64,000 nucleotides of DNA from Fasciola hepatica. Taxonomy: Eukaryota > Platyhelminthes > Trematoda > Plagiorchiida > Fasciolidae. Shown here piece by piece: positions 33,053 through 43,481 of this stretch. The position numbers and the translations under genes were made by a program. The notes under the pieces are model-generated. The model saw only the letters and a program-made list of their open reading frames with translations, was not told the origin of the DNA and searched no databases. The stretch covers positions 2,238,001 to 2,302,000 of the forward strand of contig CANUEZ040000002.1 in the NCBI GenBank assembly GCA_948099385.1, given 5' to 3'. Every line of letters begins with the position of its first letter. The first letter of the stretch is position 1.

Positions 33053-33433
33053 AGAGATTTGTCGAGGCTGAGGGAGAAGTTCTAATCCTCGCCATGAAAG
33101 GTCAGTAGGGGGAGTTTGGGGAAAAAAGTGAGTGAGATTGGAGGAAAGATTATGGCTGAGATACAGGACGACTCGACGGGCTTTGCATCTTAAGGACTCC
33201 CTACGGACTGGGGTATATCCGGAGATAGAAATTTCACCATCTAGGTTGCCTGGGGTGAGCCAGGTTACCGTGGCTGTCAGAATGTGAGATTTCCTGTCCG
33301 TCATCAGCTGCCTCAGTTCTAGTATTTTATTGGGGGTACTAAGGCAGCTATTAGGGAGGCATCCCAAAGCATGCCCAGTAGAGATTTCAGAAGGTGGAGG
33401 GCTACGGTTGAGGGGGAAGAGCAGGGTGCGCAT
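30636..33433 (-). pseudogene. LINE Y ORF2: endonuclease, linker, reverse transcriptase
   Basis: Minus-strand fragments in several frames. The endonuclease has a TVTWLT motif (about 33260), keeping the tryptophan that LINEs P and W lack. The linker with DERSRRFDGLKSTGLEAGAEEFKRIRN (32240-32400) aligns with X. The RT has TTSWTRATISPTFKKGDR and FRPISPKSTPSKIFE (31720-31870). The expected YADD box reads YAKG (about 31330), so catalysis is lost. The end (30902-31156) keeps KSAFCVLNM-like residues. A CDS break from the inserted (ATT)n lies at about 33000-33050. Confidence 0.7.
32938..33051 (+). mobile_element. LINE P 3'-end fragment in LINE Y, copy 1
   Basis: About 50 bp matching the LINE P end (GATCATGCGTTAGCGCGTG, then the hairpin region and AAATATACCAAT) followed by a long (ATT)n run at about 32992-33050. 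It is an extreme 5'-truncated insertion, placed inside the LINE Y endonuclease. The hairpin's right arm has one mismatch here. Translations of the repeat as poly-Ile, poly-Tyr or poly-Asn are artefacts. Confidence 0.8.
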
Positions 33434-33954
33434 CCTTCAGACGCTGTTTCTTTTTTACGCTCGTCCGCGGAGCCTTTTGTGGAGGCCTTGCCTCTTTTTA
33501 GGCTATTTTTCGTGGTCACTTTCGGAGGAAGTGTCTGCCTTGAGGATGAGCGAAAAGGGGTACGAGATGAGAACGAAGTTTTGGGGCGGTTGTAAGGCAT
33601 AAGGAGGGGGAAGTGCACCTGCGGTTCCCGCTGAGGACATGTCGGTTCGGGGAATGGCGGGGTTGAGGAGTTACTAGTAATGGGAGGTGCAGAGGGATTA
33701 GCCAATGGTCCTACCTTGTTCCGCTTGAATCTTAAAAACCTGCGTATCCTGAAAGCGCAGTTAGGATTAGCAAGACCTCTCCTGCCTGCCTGTTTTCCTG
33801 GGGACTTTTGGTCGCTGCCGTTGTGTCGATAACCGTTAGCTGCAGCTTTCTGCCGGATTTCTGAAGGTCTGCTTTTGGGGTACTTAATGCTGGAGGCTCT
33901 GTTGTGGCCTGAGCCGCAGGGAAGGGGGGAATATACCTCTAAGGGGGCGCCTGA
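33434..33954 (-). pseudogene. LINE Y ORF1 C-terminal, basic proline-rich end
   Basis: A minus-strand frame of about 170 codons upstream of the LINE Y endonuclease, open from the BEL3 junction. It is rich in Ser, Pro, Lys and Arg, has no domain I recognise, and overlaps the endonuclease leader in part. By position it is the C-terminus of ORF1 or the ORF2 leader. Its start is cut off by the BEL3 LTR at 33955. It repeats at 39961-40481. Confidence 0.45.
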
Positions 33955-34328
33955 TGTACGACGCACTTGAGCAGTACGTAGCCAAATTCGAAAATTACCC
34001 CTAAATCAGAACACGATTATCCACGAAATTCTACGATACTAGAGCATTAAATGGACGATGACATAAAACAAGTGCGGACTGTAATTATGCGATAACAGGG
34101 ACTCAGAAAACGAAGACCAAATTGTGGCATGCGATGAAAGAGAGCGTGCGTGAAGCGGGTCCAAAATAAGATATCACAGAGTAGCACGTTGGACGCGAAC
34201 AAACAAAGGTTGGTTCACGAAAACATACTGTGTATAAAAACAAGCAAATAGAGTATATGAGCAAGTGATGTCGAGGAAACATGATATCGTCTTGTTTCTG
34301 GGGGGATTTTCCACGACCCGTCGTTACA
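33955..34328 (-). repeat. BEL3 3' LTR (minus), copy 1
   Basis: A 374-bp BEL-I-type LTR on the minus strand (TGTAACGACG to TCGTACA). It is diverged from the BEL1 and BEL2 LTRs but collinear with them. The flank at 33950-33954 (CCTGA) is LINE Y sequence and is the expected site of a target duplication; the partner end of BEL3 was not found. Confidence 0.8.
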
Positions 34329-34872
34329 CCGCCCAAAAAATCCCTCCCAATCTTAGCAGATTCAAAGGTTTGGCATAAGGTTACCGATTCTTCCTACCTA
34401 CCTAGACCCTGCTGTCAGTGCACGTTCCTAACGCTTCTGACGTTCCCATTCTACCCACTATCGCACTCGATCCGGCGGCCGCACCGACGCGACGTTAATC
34501 TGCACCGTCCGTGAGAAGAGCGGATCGACCTCGGACGAGAAGGGGAAACGCATGTGCTGTCCTCGGGAGAGCCGTCGTGGATTGATTGTGTGTGCTTGTG
34601 TGAGTGTGTGTGCTCGTAGCTGTCGTGGGCGAGGTCGCACTCTGGTATGTGGGTAAATAGCAACTACTTCCACCCGCGGGAAACATCTTCCATAATGCCA
34701 ACTAGGAACGGTGTGCACTGCAACGTGTTTCATGGAGGTCATGAAATATAAACATGTATCATGTAAGCGTGCATGTGACAGGGTGCATGATAGTTCAATA
34801 CGTCAGTGTGTCGTAAATGCCACCACATACGGCAGGTTCCTTTAACTGCTTCAAAGACGAATGAGGAATAGT
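34329..34872 (-). other. BEL3 3' UTR with GT-rich tract, copy 1
   Basis: A 544-bp non-coding stretch between integrase and LTR on the minus strand. It carries a TG/CA-rich tract near 34576-34620 like the other BEL-I 3' UTRs. From 34732 it becomes almost identical to BEL4. No coding is seen. Confidence 0.7.
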
Positions 34873-35652
34873 CTACTGGGTTTCCGTGTTGTCGGCTTCT
34901 CCGTCTTCACTCTCGAAGAGGCTAATACTGCGTAAGTCGCGAATTAGCGTTCCGTTGGCGGTCTTCACTTTCACAGTTCTTACCATTTCGTCAGAGCTTT
35001 CGATGGTTTCCATAACCACGCCCAAAGGCCAAGTGCTGAAATGCGCGTGTTCGTCTGCGATCATCACTACATCCCAAACCCTGAATGGTCTTGCTTTGAT
35101 CAGCCACTTCTGTCGCGCTTGCAGAGCCAGCAGGTACTCCCGAAGCCATCATCCCAAAAAAGCTTGACAACATAGTTTGCTCGCTTCCATCCATGGAGGT
35201 AGCTGCCACGAAGGTTGATCGGTCCTTGGGAACCATCGATCGACCTCAATGTCAATAGGTCGTTCGAGGTGCGCGCCAGATTGGTTGGGTCGCCGTTGGC
35301 CACTGGAACTAGAGGGCCGTAGTACAGGATTCTCTCGACCTCGGTCATGACGGTGCTCAACGTTTCGTCCTCGGCCGGCTGGTGTTTGATTATCGACAAC
35401 AACATTAGCCTGTTGGACCTGATCAAGCGTTTCCTTACGCCAACGCGATGCGGTACTTCAGTTGTGCGGTTGTCTACCTCGGTGAGTGTAACCGTTTTGG
35501 AAATTTTCAGGACATATCTCGTCCCCCCCCCGGCATTCAAGTCGATCTTTATCTGTACTGATTTGATCCTGAATAATGTCAACTTCCGCCGCCAATGATA
35601 TAGCCATTTCCTCAGTCGAGGCTACTTTCCCCATGAGGCAATGTGATTTCCC
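34873..35652 (-). pseudogene. BEL3 integrase C-terminal half, copy 1
   Basis: Minus-strand frames encode the integrase end: a segment with LIRSNRLMLL (about 35420), DETLSTVMTEVERIL (about 35340), GDPTNLARTSNDLLTLRS, HGWKRANYVVKLFW (about 35180), then in other frames MIADEHAHFSTWPLGVVMET (about 35065) and RDLRSISLFESEDGE. The position of the last catalytic acid reads GVRKR, so the glutamate is absent. A C run at about 35524 causes a frameshift. Upstream (35466-35652) the sequence is only loosely BEL-like and is cut by a BEL-II LTR. Confidence 0.75.
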
Positions 35653-36036
35653 TGTAACGTTTATGTGTGGAAAGCCTCCATAGCCGTTTTCATATACTTG
35701 TATGGTTGAGGCTATGTTTCTTATTTTATTGACCCTTGAACAAGTACAACAGGCATCAATCACTACACTTCAACATTTGTTTATATTTCGCTCACATGAA
35801 GTGGCATAATTTTGATTCGAACTTGGACTGCCGTGACGGTGCTACCTGACGTTGGCATTTGTTGAACTCTGGTCCGCGTTGTTTGACGTTGTGGCCGTAC
35901 AGTTGAGGTTTGTACATATTTATATGCGTATAACTTGTTAATCCAGTACCGTAGAAACTACGAATCAATCTTGTTCTGGTTTTGGGATTTGTTTTGAATT
36001 GGCCACGCGTTACTCACAGTCGGAATAACCGCAACA
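35653..36036 (+). repeat. BEL-II LTR, copy 1
   Basis: A 384-bp LTR (TGTAAC to GCAACA) closely matching the one at 19193-19576. The five bases on its left (TTCCC) and right (GCATC) do not match, so no target duplication supports a clean solo-LTR insertion. It may mark a recombination junction between BEL3 and the LINE ORF1 on its right. Confidence 0.85.
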
Positions 36037-36953
36037 GCATCCTCTGTGGCCAATGTCTCATTCCTCAATCCGGACGAGACGGTCCTTCATAATGCGCTGG
36101 CAAATGATGCATTAAACGTACGGTTTAGAGTCAGGCTGCAGAGATATTTGAGTTAAAGGCCACTATCCCTACCCTTAGGGATGAGTTGACCAGCCTGAGG
36201 AGCTTGGCTATCAAATCCCTCCCGGTGTCTCAGGCAGCCGATCAGGTGTCTAGAGTATCTGAGCAGCCAATTCTTGATGTCACCAAGATTTTGCAAGGGA
36301 CCGATAAATGCTCCAAAGAAGTCATCCTTTGGAGTCGCCTTCTCAACTCGTATCAACCTCGTGACACCTATGCCCAGGCGTTTAACCGCCTTAAGCTCCT
36401 TTACCCACTTAAAAGCCGGTCCATTTGGCTGGTAACCAAAGGCACCAACCGGATACATGGCTTTCTAATTGAAATGAACTCCACAGAGGCGGCCAAATGA
36501 ATAGTATTCTCAGCCGCAAGGCTCAAGGAGGAAGTAAAAGGAATCAAGGGAGTATCCATTGAAGAGCCACTTCATCTAGCGCTCCGCAGTGAGAAAGCTA
36601 AGCCAGCTACCCCACAAAAAACCGACCCCAAGCTCAGAGCGCTGCCTGTCGTGCAGGTAACTTGCCTTGAGAATCGGGCTCCGTGTCCACCTTCCGCTGC
36701 TTCCCCAATCACTCCATCTCCCGTCGCGGAAAGTACCCCCGGTATTAGACCTGGTGGCACTAAACACCTGAGGCCCACAGAACGTGTCCCAGTCCCCAAC
36801 ATTGCTAATAAGACTGTATTACTGGAAGCGAGTCACCCATCCTTGGGCCCAGACACAAACCTGCAACTTGTTCCTTCTGAAAGCTGTAGTGAGGAGGTTG
36901 ATGCAAAAGAGAAGATATCCGACGCGGTCATGCAAAACAGGATCACAAAAAAG
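36037..36953 (+). pseudogene. LINE ORF1 remnant (probably of LINE X type), copy 1
   Basis: An open stretch at about 36135-36500 encodes a leucine-rich helix, then a domain with LDVTKILQGTDKC, a strand-like RSIWLVTKGTNR and an acidic end. After a stop at 36498 the same protein continues at 36651-36950 with a Pro-rich tail. The layout suits a LINE ORF1 (coiled coil, RNA-binding domain, basic/proline tail). In unit 2 its end abuts LINE W, and LINE X2 ORF2 lies beyond LINE W in the same orientation. Hence I infer that it is the ORF1 of X2. No close domain match is claimed. Confidence 0.5.
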
Positions 36954-38073
36954 ATAATAATAATAATAATAATGGTTTATTTCGGAAGCGCCCGAAGCAT
37001 GCCATGTGCATGATCATGTAGATACAGGTGATGAATGGACAGATATAATTCATGGAAATATGGAGACTCTCATGAAAATATTGGATAAAAAGGCTCAGAA
37101 GGGGGAATAAGGTAAGATGAAAATAGTATAAACCTATGCACACCATAGAGATTGCGTGGAGTTTAAATGAGCTCAAGAGCGGATTTGAATGGACGCCCGG
37201 TGAGTTTGAAATTCAAGGTCAGGTGGACTGAATGGCTGGTCCCGGGAAATTACATATGGAGGCAGACTGGTAAACATGAGAAAGGCTGGAGATCGGTATA
37301 AAGAACTGCAGTAGCGAGGAACGATGGAGAAAAAGGTGAGGTGCACTGCAGTGGATTAGATGACAATGAAGCATTGGTACTTTGCAGTGAATTGTCCGCG
37401 GACAGGACAAAAAACTCCCCGTAAAACAGGCAGCGAGCAATGCAAGACGTAGAGGGATGATCAGATGACAAAAACGATTTAGAAGGATTGGATACGGTAG
37501 ATGTGAAGCACAGATGTATATTTGCTGGATGCCTATGATGACGGTCGTTGGGATGATAGCAAGAGAAATGGCAGGTGAGGAACTGCAAGATGCAGAGCGC
37601 GTGCACATAGATATATATGCGTAAGTTTATATATATATATATGTATAGGTTTAAGAGAAGCAGGAGCAATAACAATGGGGTCCTAGAAAGAAATTATCAG
37701 TCAATAGGAGGAGTAGGTAATGTTAGATCAATTGGTTGTAGGATTAACTTTGGAATGTCGTGGTGGATTAACTTCATGATAAGTGCACGTGGCAGCCCAA
37801 GGGAGAGAAAAATAGAATGCGGAAGCACAGAAGTGATGAAGACTGTTAGGATCAGTTCATGGAAGAGTGAAGATGAAAGACAGGATCAAGGAAAACAGGT
37901 AAGAATGGGTCTAATTATTTGATCAATGCAGGTGCGAGATGTAGTGACGGACCAGAGGAATTGGGTAGTGACAGGTCAAACAATTTGGAACTGTGAAAGA
38001 ACGTCACGACGTAACGTTGTCATTACAATGGTGGAACATGGAAAAGCGGACCACACTGGAAGGTACAGAAAAA
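36954..38073 (-). mobile_element. LINE W 3' UTR fragment, copy 1
   Basis: A minus-strand 3' UTR with its (ATT)n tail at 36954-36973 and a terminal hairpin (TTCGG 36981-36985 with CCGAA 36992-36996). It ends at the tandem-duplication junction, so ORF2 is absent here. In unit 2 it continues into a full LINE W. A (TA)n run lies at 37629-37641. Open frames inside it have no LINE coding signature and are treated as chance. Confidence 0.8.
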
Positions 38074-40481
38074 TGACCGGAGATTCCGTAAGATCCCAGC
38101 TTGTGTACAATAGGAATATGCGGCACCCAGTCAACAGTTTTACGTAGTCAATACAGATTGCGTGCAGAATCACGCCTTCGTCGTAGGCCAGAGTAAGACC
38201 ATCCATGACGGGGAGCTTATTGGTAATGCATGAGCTTTCCGGAAGGAAGCCATATTAAGTAGGGGAGAGTAAGATATTCTCGTGCAGGCTTGTCAGTGTG
38301 ACAAGCTTAAGTGTTGGTTCGAAGATCTTGCTGGGAGTGCTCTTGGGGCTAATAGGTCTGAAACTCCCTGGTTGATGGCGATCGCCTTTTTTGAAGGTAG
38401 GACTGATTGTCGCTCTCGTCCAAGAGGTTGTGAATGCTCCAGAGTCTAAGGATCGCCGGAGGAGCTCCGCGTAGATTTCTGCCAAAATTGCGGGAGATTC
38501 TTCAGGAATTCAAGGGTGGATCTCGTCCGGGCCCGTGGAACTAGATAGACCAAGTTGACTGAGGTGGCCCCCTACTTCCTGCCTTGCAAACAGTGTGGTA
38601 CATAAATGTTGCTCCACTGGCAGTCCTGGGAGTTGGTGATGGACAGAGGTAGGTAGCGAGGTTAGGCGGTCTGAAAATGTGACCAAAAAATGTTTCCGCC
38701 ACTTGGGCAAATTTTGTGGCTGGAGTGCCATCTCCAAGGCAGACTGCAAGTGGGGTGGCACCTGGCTGTCTGGTTATGCGCACAAAACTGAAAAGAGCGG
38801 ATTTGTTTGAGTTCGCTCGCGCGAGGGTAGCCCCTAGCGGTTTAATAAAGAACTTTATTTTAACTTTGCTTACATTACGGATGCGTTTAAACTCCTCCGC
38901 GCCCGCTTCTAATCCCGTGGATTTAAGCCCGTCGAACCTTCTAGAGCGTTCATCCAACTGACGTCTGATGGATCGCCGTGGTGAGGGCTTACTGTTGGCC
39001 GTGACTTGCTTTCTAGGGACATGAAGGAAGCCGGCCCGACGGATACGGTCTTCAATGCAACTGTTGGGTATTTCCACATCGGCTAGTAGATTTGAAGTGC
39101 TTATTTTCCGAGCCGGAAAAGACTCGAGATCATCAAAGTTGGTTCCCTTGTATGCACGGGTGGGTTTACACTGGTAAGGGCTGGTTGGCCAGCGAATTAT
39201 GTAGTCAAACTTGAGGGCCTCGTGGCCAGGCTTTCCCGAAGGAGGAAGTAGGATGACCCTATCTACTTAGTGGTTCTCGTTGGAGACCACTAGATCGAAC
39301 AATGAGGAAGCGTGCCCTGTGCGGTATCTAGATGGTTCACCGACCTGCTACCACCAGGAGTGTTCGGCTAGTAGGTCAGTCAGTGCTTGGTCAGAAGGAC
39401 TAACGGCAGGTTTCTCTCCCATATGACACTCGGGGCTTTGAAATCTCATGATAGTAAGAGACGAGTAAAGTGACGGCTGGCTTTCAGACCTCGCAGCTGT
39501 TCTATGATCATGCGTTAGCGCGTGAGTCTCGACCATGGCCAAGAAATATACCAATATTATTATTATTATTATTATTATAAGAGATTTGTCGAGGCTGAGG
39601 GAGAAGTTCTAATCCTCGCCATGAAAGGTCAGTAGGGGGAGTTTGGGGAAAAACGTGAGTGAGATTGGAGGAAAGATTATGGCTGAGATACAGGACGACT
39701 CGACGGGCTTTGCATCTTAAGGACTCCCTACGGACTGGGGTATATCCGGAGATAGAAATTTCACCATCTAGGTTGCCTGGGGTGAGCCAGGTTACCGTGG
39801 CTGTCAGAATGTGAGATTTCCTGTCCGTCATCAGCTGCCTCAGTTCTAGTATTTTATTGGGGGTACTAAGGCAGCTATTAGGGAGGCATCCCAAAGCATG
39901 CCCAGTAGAGATTTCAGAAGGTGGAGGGCTACGGTTGAGGGGGAAGAGCAGGGTGCGCATCCTTCAGACGCTGTTTCTTTTTTACGCTCGTCCGCGGAGC
40001 CTTTTGTGGAGGCCTTGCCTCTTTTTAGGCTATTTTTCGTGGTCACTTTCGGAGGAAGTGTCTGCCTTGAGGATGAGCGAAAAGGGGTACGAGATGAGAA
40101 CGAAGTTTTGGGGCGGTTGTAAGGCATAAGGAGGGGGAAGTGCACCTGCGGTTCCCGCTGAGGACATGTCGGTTCGGGGAATGGCGGGGTTGAGGAGTTA
40201 CTAGTAATGGGAGGTGCAGAGGGATTAGCCAATGGTCCTACCTTGTTCCGCTTGAATCTTAAAAACCTGCGTATCCTGAAAGCGCAGTTAGGATTAGCAA
40301 GACCTCTCCTGCCTGCCTGTTTTCCTGGGGACTTTTGGTCGCTGCCGTTGTGTCGATAACCGTTAGCTGCAGCTTTCTGCCGGATTTCTGAAGGTCTGCT
40401 TTTGGGGTACTTAATGCTGGAGGCTCTGTTGTGGCCTGAGCCGCAGGGAAGGGGGGAATATACCTCTAAGGGGGCGCCTGA
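38074..40481 (-). pseudogene. LINE Y 5' part, duplicated (RT, linker, endonuclease, ORF1 end)
   Basis: Copy of 31511-33954. It keeps the RT N-terminal part (38255-38485), the linker (38541-39077), the endonuclease (39348-39960) and the proline-rich end (to 40481). It lacks the RT C-terminus and 3' UTR, which lie outside the unit. The LINE P 3'-end insert is at 39501-39579 with a shorter (ATT)n run of about eight units. It carries the same frame breaks as copy 1. Confidence 0.75.
39501..39579 (+). mobile_element. LINE P 3'-end fragment in LINE Y, copy 2
   Basis: Identical in placement to 32938-33051 but with a tail 36 bp shorter. This is the largest difference between the two 6.5-kb units. 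It is a normal site for replication slippage or read-length-limited assembly. Confidence 0.8.
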
Positions 40482-42180
40482 TGTACGACGCACTTGAGCA
40501 GTACGTAGCCAAATTCGAAAATTACCCCTAAATCAGAACACGATTATCCACGAAATTCTACGATACTAGAGCATTAAATGGACGATGACATAAAACAAGT
40601 GCGGACTGTAATTATGCGATAACAGGGACTCAGAAAACGAAGACCAAATTGTGGCATGCGATGAAAGAGAGCGTGCGTGAAGCGGGTCCAAAATAAGATA
40701 TCACAGAGTAGCACGTTGGACGCGAACAAACAAAGGTTGGTTCACGAAAACATACTGTGTATAAAAACAAGCAAATAGAGTATATGAGCAAGTGATGTCG
40801 AGGAAACATGATATCGTCTTGTTTCTGGGGGGATTTTCCACGACCCGTCGTTACACCGCCCAAAAAATCCCTCCCAATCTTAGCAGATTCAAAGGTTTGG
40901 CATAAGGTTACCGATTCTTCCTACCTACCTAGACCCTGCTGTCAGTGCACGTTCCTAACGCTTCTGACGTTCCCATTCTACCCACTATCGCACTCGATCC
41001 GGCGGCCGCACCGACGCGACGTTAATCTGCACCGTCCGTGAGAAGAGCGGATCGACCTCGGACGAGAAGGGGAAACGCATGTGCTGTCCTCGGGAGAGCC
41101 GTCGTGGATTGATTGTGTGTGCTTGTGTGAGTGTGTGTGCTCGTAGCTGTCGTGGGCGAGGTCGCACTCTGGTATGTGGGTAAATAGCAACTACTTCCAC
41201 CCGCGGGAAACATCTTCCATAATGCCAACTAGGAACGGTGTGCACTGCAACGTGTTTCATGGAGGTCATGAAATATAAACATGTATCATGTAAGCGTGCA
41301 TGTGACAGGGTGCATGATAGTTCAATACGTCAGTGTGTCGTAAATGCCACCACATACGGCAGGTTCCTTTAACTGCTTCAAAGACGAATGAGGAATAGTC
41401 TACTGGGTTTCCGTGTTGTCGGCTTCTCCGTCTTCACTCTCGAAGAGGCTAATACTGCGTAAGTCGCGAATTAGCGTTCCGTTGGCGGTCTTCACTTTCA
41501 CAGTTCTTACCATTTCGTCAGAGCTTTCGATGGTTTCCATAACCACGCCCAAAGGCCAAGTGCTGAAATGCGCGTGTTCGTCTGCGATCATCACTACATC
41601 CCAAACCCTGAATGGTCTTGCTTTGATCAGCCACTTCTGTCGCGCTTGCAGAGCCAGCAGGTACTCCCGAAGCCATCATCCCAAAAAAGCTTGACAACAT
41701 AGTTTGCTCGCTTCCATCCATGGAGGTAGCTGCCACGAAGGTTGATCGGTCCTTGGGAACCATCGATCGACCTCAATGTCAATAGGTCGTTCGAGGTGCG
41801 CGCCAGATTGGTTGGGTCGCCGTTGGCCACTGGAACTAGAGGGCCGTAGTACAGGATTCTCTCGACCTCGGTCATGACGGTGCTCAACGTTTCGTCCTCG
41901 GCCGGCTGGTGTTTGATTATCGACAACAACATTAGCCTGTTGGACCTGATCAAGCGTTTCCTTACGCCAACGCGATGCGGTACTTCAGTTGTGCGGTTGT
42001 CTACCTCGGTGAGTGTAACCGTTTTGGAAATTTTCAGGACATATCTCGTCCCCCCCCCCGGCATTCAAGTCGATCTTTATCTGTACTGATTTGATCCTGA
42101 ATAATGTCAACTTCCGCCGCCAATGATATAGCCATTTCCTCAGTCGAGGCTACTTTCCCCATGAGGCAATGTGATTTCCC
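40482..42180 (-). mobile_element. BEL3 3' end, copy 2 (LTR, 3' UTR, integrase remnant)
   Basis: Copy of 33955-35652. LTR 40482-40855, 3' UTR 40856-41399, integrase C-terminal pseudogene 41400-42180. It has one extra C in the homopolymer near 42050, so the broken frames end slightly differently. The tract 41259-41893 corresponds to the region almost identical to BEL4. Confidence 0.8.
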
Positions 42181-42564
42181 TGTAACGTTTATGTGTGGAA
42201 AGCCTCCATAGCCGTTTTCATATACTTGTATGGTTGAGGCTATGTTTCTTATTTTATTGACCCTTGAACAAGTACAACAGGCATCAATCACTACACTTCA
42301 ACATTTGTTTATATTTCGCTCACATGAAGTGGCATAATTTTGATTCGAACTTGGACTGCCGTGACGGTGCTACCTGACGTTGGCATTTGTTGAACTCTGG
42401 TCCGCGTTGTTTGACGTTGTGGCCGTACAGTTGAGGTTTGTACATATTTATATGCGTATAACTTGTTAATCCAGTACCGTAGAAACTACGAATCAATCTT
42501 GTTCTGGTTTTGGGATTTGTTTTGAATTGGCCACGCGTTACTCACAGTCGGAATAACCGCAACA
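42181..42564 (+). repeat. BEL-II LTR, copy 2
   Basis: Copy of 35653-36036 within unit 2, with no difference that I could see. Confidence 0.85.
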
Positions 42565-43481
42565 GCATCCTCTGTGGCCAATGTCTCATTCCTCAATCCG
42601 GACGAGACGGTCCTTCATAATGCGCTGGCAAATGATGCATTAAACGTACGGTTTAGAGTCAGGCTGCAGAGATATTTGAGTTAAAGGCCACTATCCCTAC
42701 CCTTAGGGATGAGTTGACCAGCCTGAGGAGCTTGGCTATCAAATCCCTCCCGGTGTCTCAGGCAGCCGATCAGGTGTCTAGAGTATCTGAGCAGCCAATT
42801 CTTGATGTCACCAAGATTTTGCAAGGGACCGATAAATGCTCCAAAGAAGTCATCCTTTGGAGTCGCCTTCTCAACTCGTATCAACCTCGTGACACCTATG
42901 CCCAGGCGTTTAACCGCCTTAAGCTCCTTTACCCACTTAAAAGCCGGTCCATTTGGCTGGTAACCAAAGGCACCAACCGGATACATGGCTTTCTAATTGA
43001 AATGAACTCCACAGAGGCGGCCAAATGAATAGTTTTCTCAGCCGCAAGGCTCAAGGAGGAAGTAAAAGGAATCAAGGGAGTATCCATTGAAGAGCCACTT
43101 CATCTAGCGCTCCGCAGTGAGAAAGCTAAGCCAGCTACCCCACAAAAAACCGACCCCAAGCTCAGAGCGCTGCCTGTCGTGCAGGTAACTTGCCTTGAGA
43201 ATCGGGCTCCGTGTCCACCTTCCGCTGCTTCCCCAATCACTCCATCTCCCGTCGCGGAAAGTACCCCCGGTATTAGACCTGGTGGCACTAAACACCTGAG
43301 GCCCACAGAACGTGTCCCAGTCCCCAACATTGCTAATAAGACTGTATTACTGGAAGCGAGTCACCCATCCTTGGGCCCAGACACAAACCTGCAACTTGTT
43401 CCTTCTGAAAGCTGTAGTGAGGAGGTTGATGCAAAAGAGAAGATATCCGACGCGGTCATGCAAAACAGGATCACAAAAAAG
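42565..43481 (+). pseudogene. LINE ORF1 remnant (probably of LINE X2), copy 2
   Basis: Copy of 36037-36953, with one visible substitution just after the internal stop (near 43034). Here it directly precedes LINE W. On the far side of LINE W, an X2 endonuclease begins mid-domain in the same orientation. This is consistent with LINE W having inserted between ORF1 and ORF2 of X2, with loss of the endonuclease N-terminus. Confidence 0.5.

Larger units (their letters stand above)
30115..33954 (-). mobile_element. LINE Y, minus strand, cut by BEL3
   Basis: A minus-strand LINE related to X: the 3' terminal sequence at 30115-30180 resembles 23171-23240, and the linker and RT align in part. It runs from its 3' end at 30115 to 33954, where the BEL3 LTR interrupts the ORF1 end. 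A 3'-end fragment of LINE P lies in its endonuclease (32938-33051). From 31511 onward it is included in the 6.5-kb tandem duplication, so its upper part recurs at 38074-40481. Confidence 0.75.
31511..38073. repeat. 6.5-kb tandem duplication, unit 1
   Basis: A 6,563-bp unit repeated head-to-tail at 38074-44603. It runs from inside the LINE Y RT to inside the LINE W 3' UTR. At the junction, TG is shared by the sequence before 31511 and the sequence after the unit's end, so the breakpoints have 2-3 bp of microhomology. The units differ only in an (ATT)n run (36 bp), a C run (1 bp), a TA run (2 bp) and a few substitutions. Confidence 0.9.

Noticed and set aside
33000..33060. Poly-Ile, poly-Asn or poly-Tyr coding in ATT/TAA repeats
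   Set aside because: Translation of an (ATT)n LINE tail; its length differs between duplicated units.
37219..37675. Overlapping minus-strand frames of 129-141 codons with hydrophobic stretches
   Set aside because: They are within the LINE W 3' UTR, include a (TA)n-encoded stretch that changes between copies, and have no recognisable domain.
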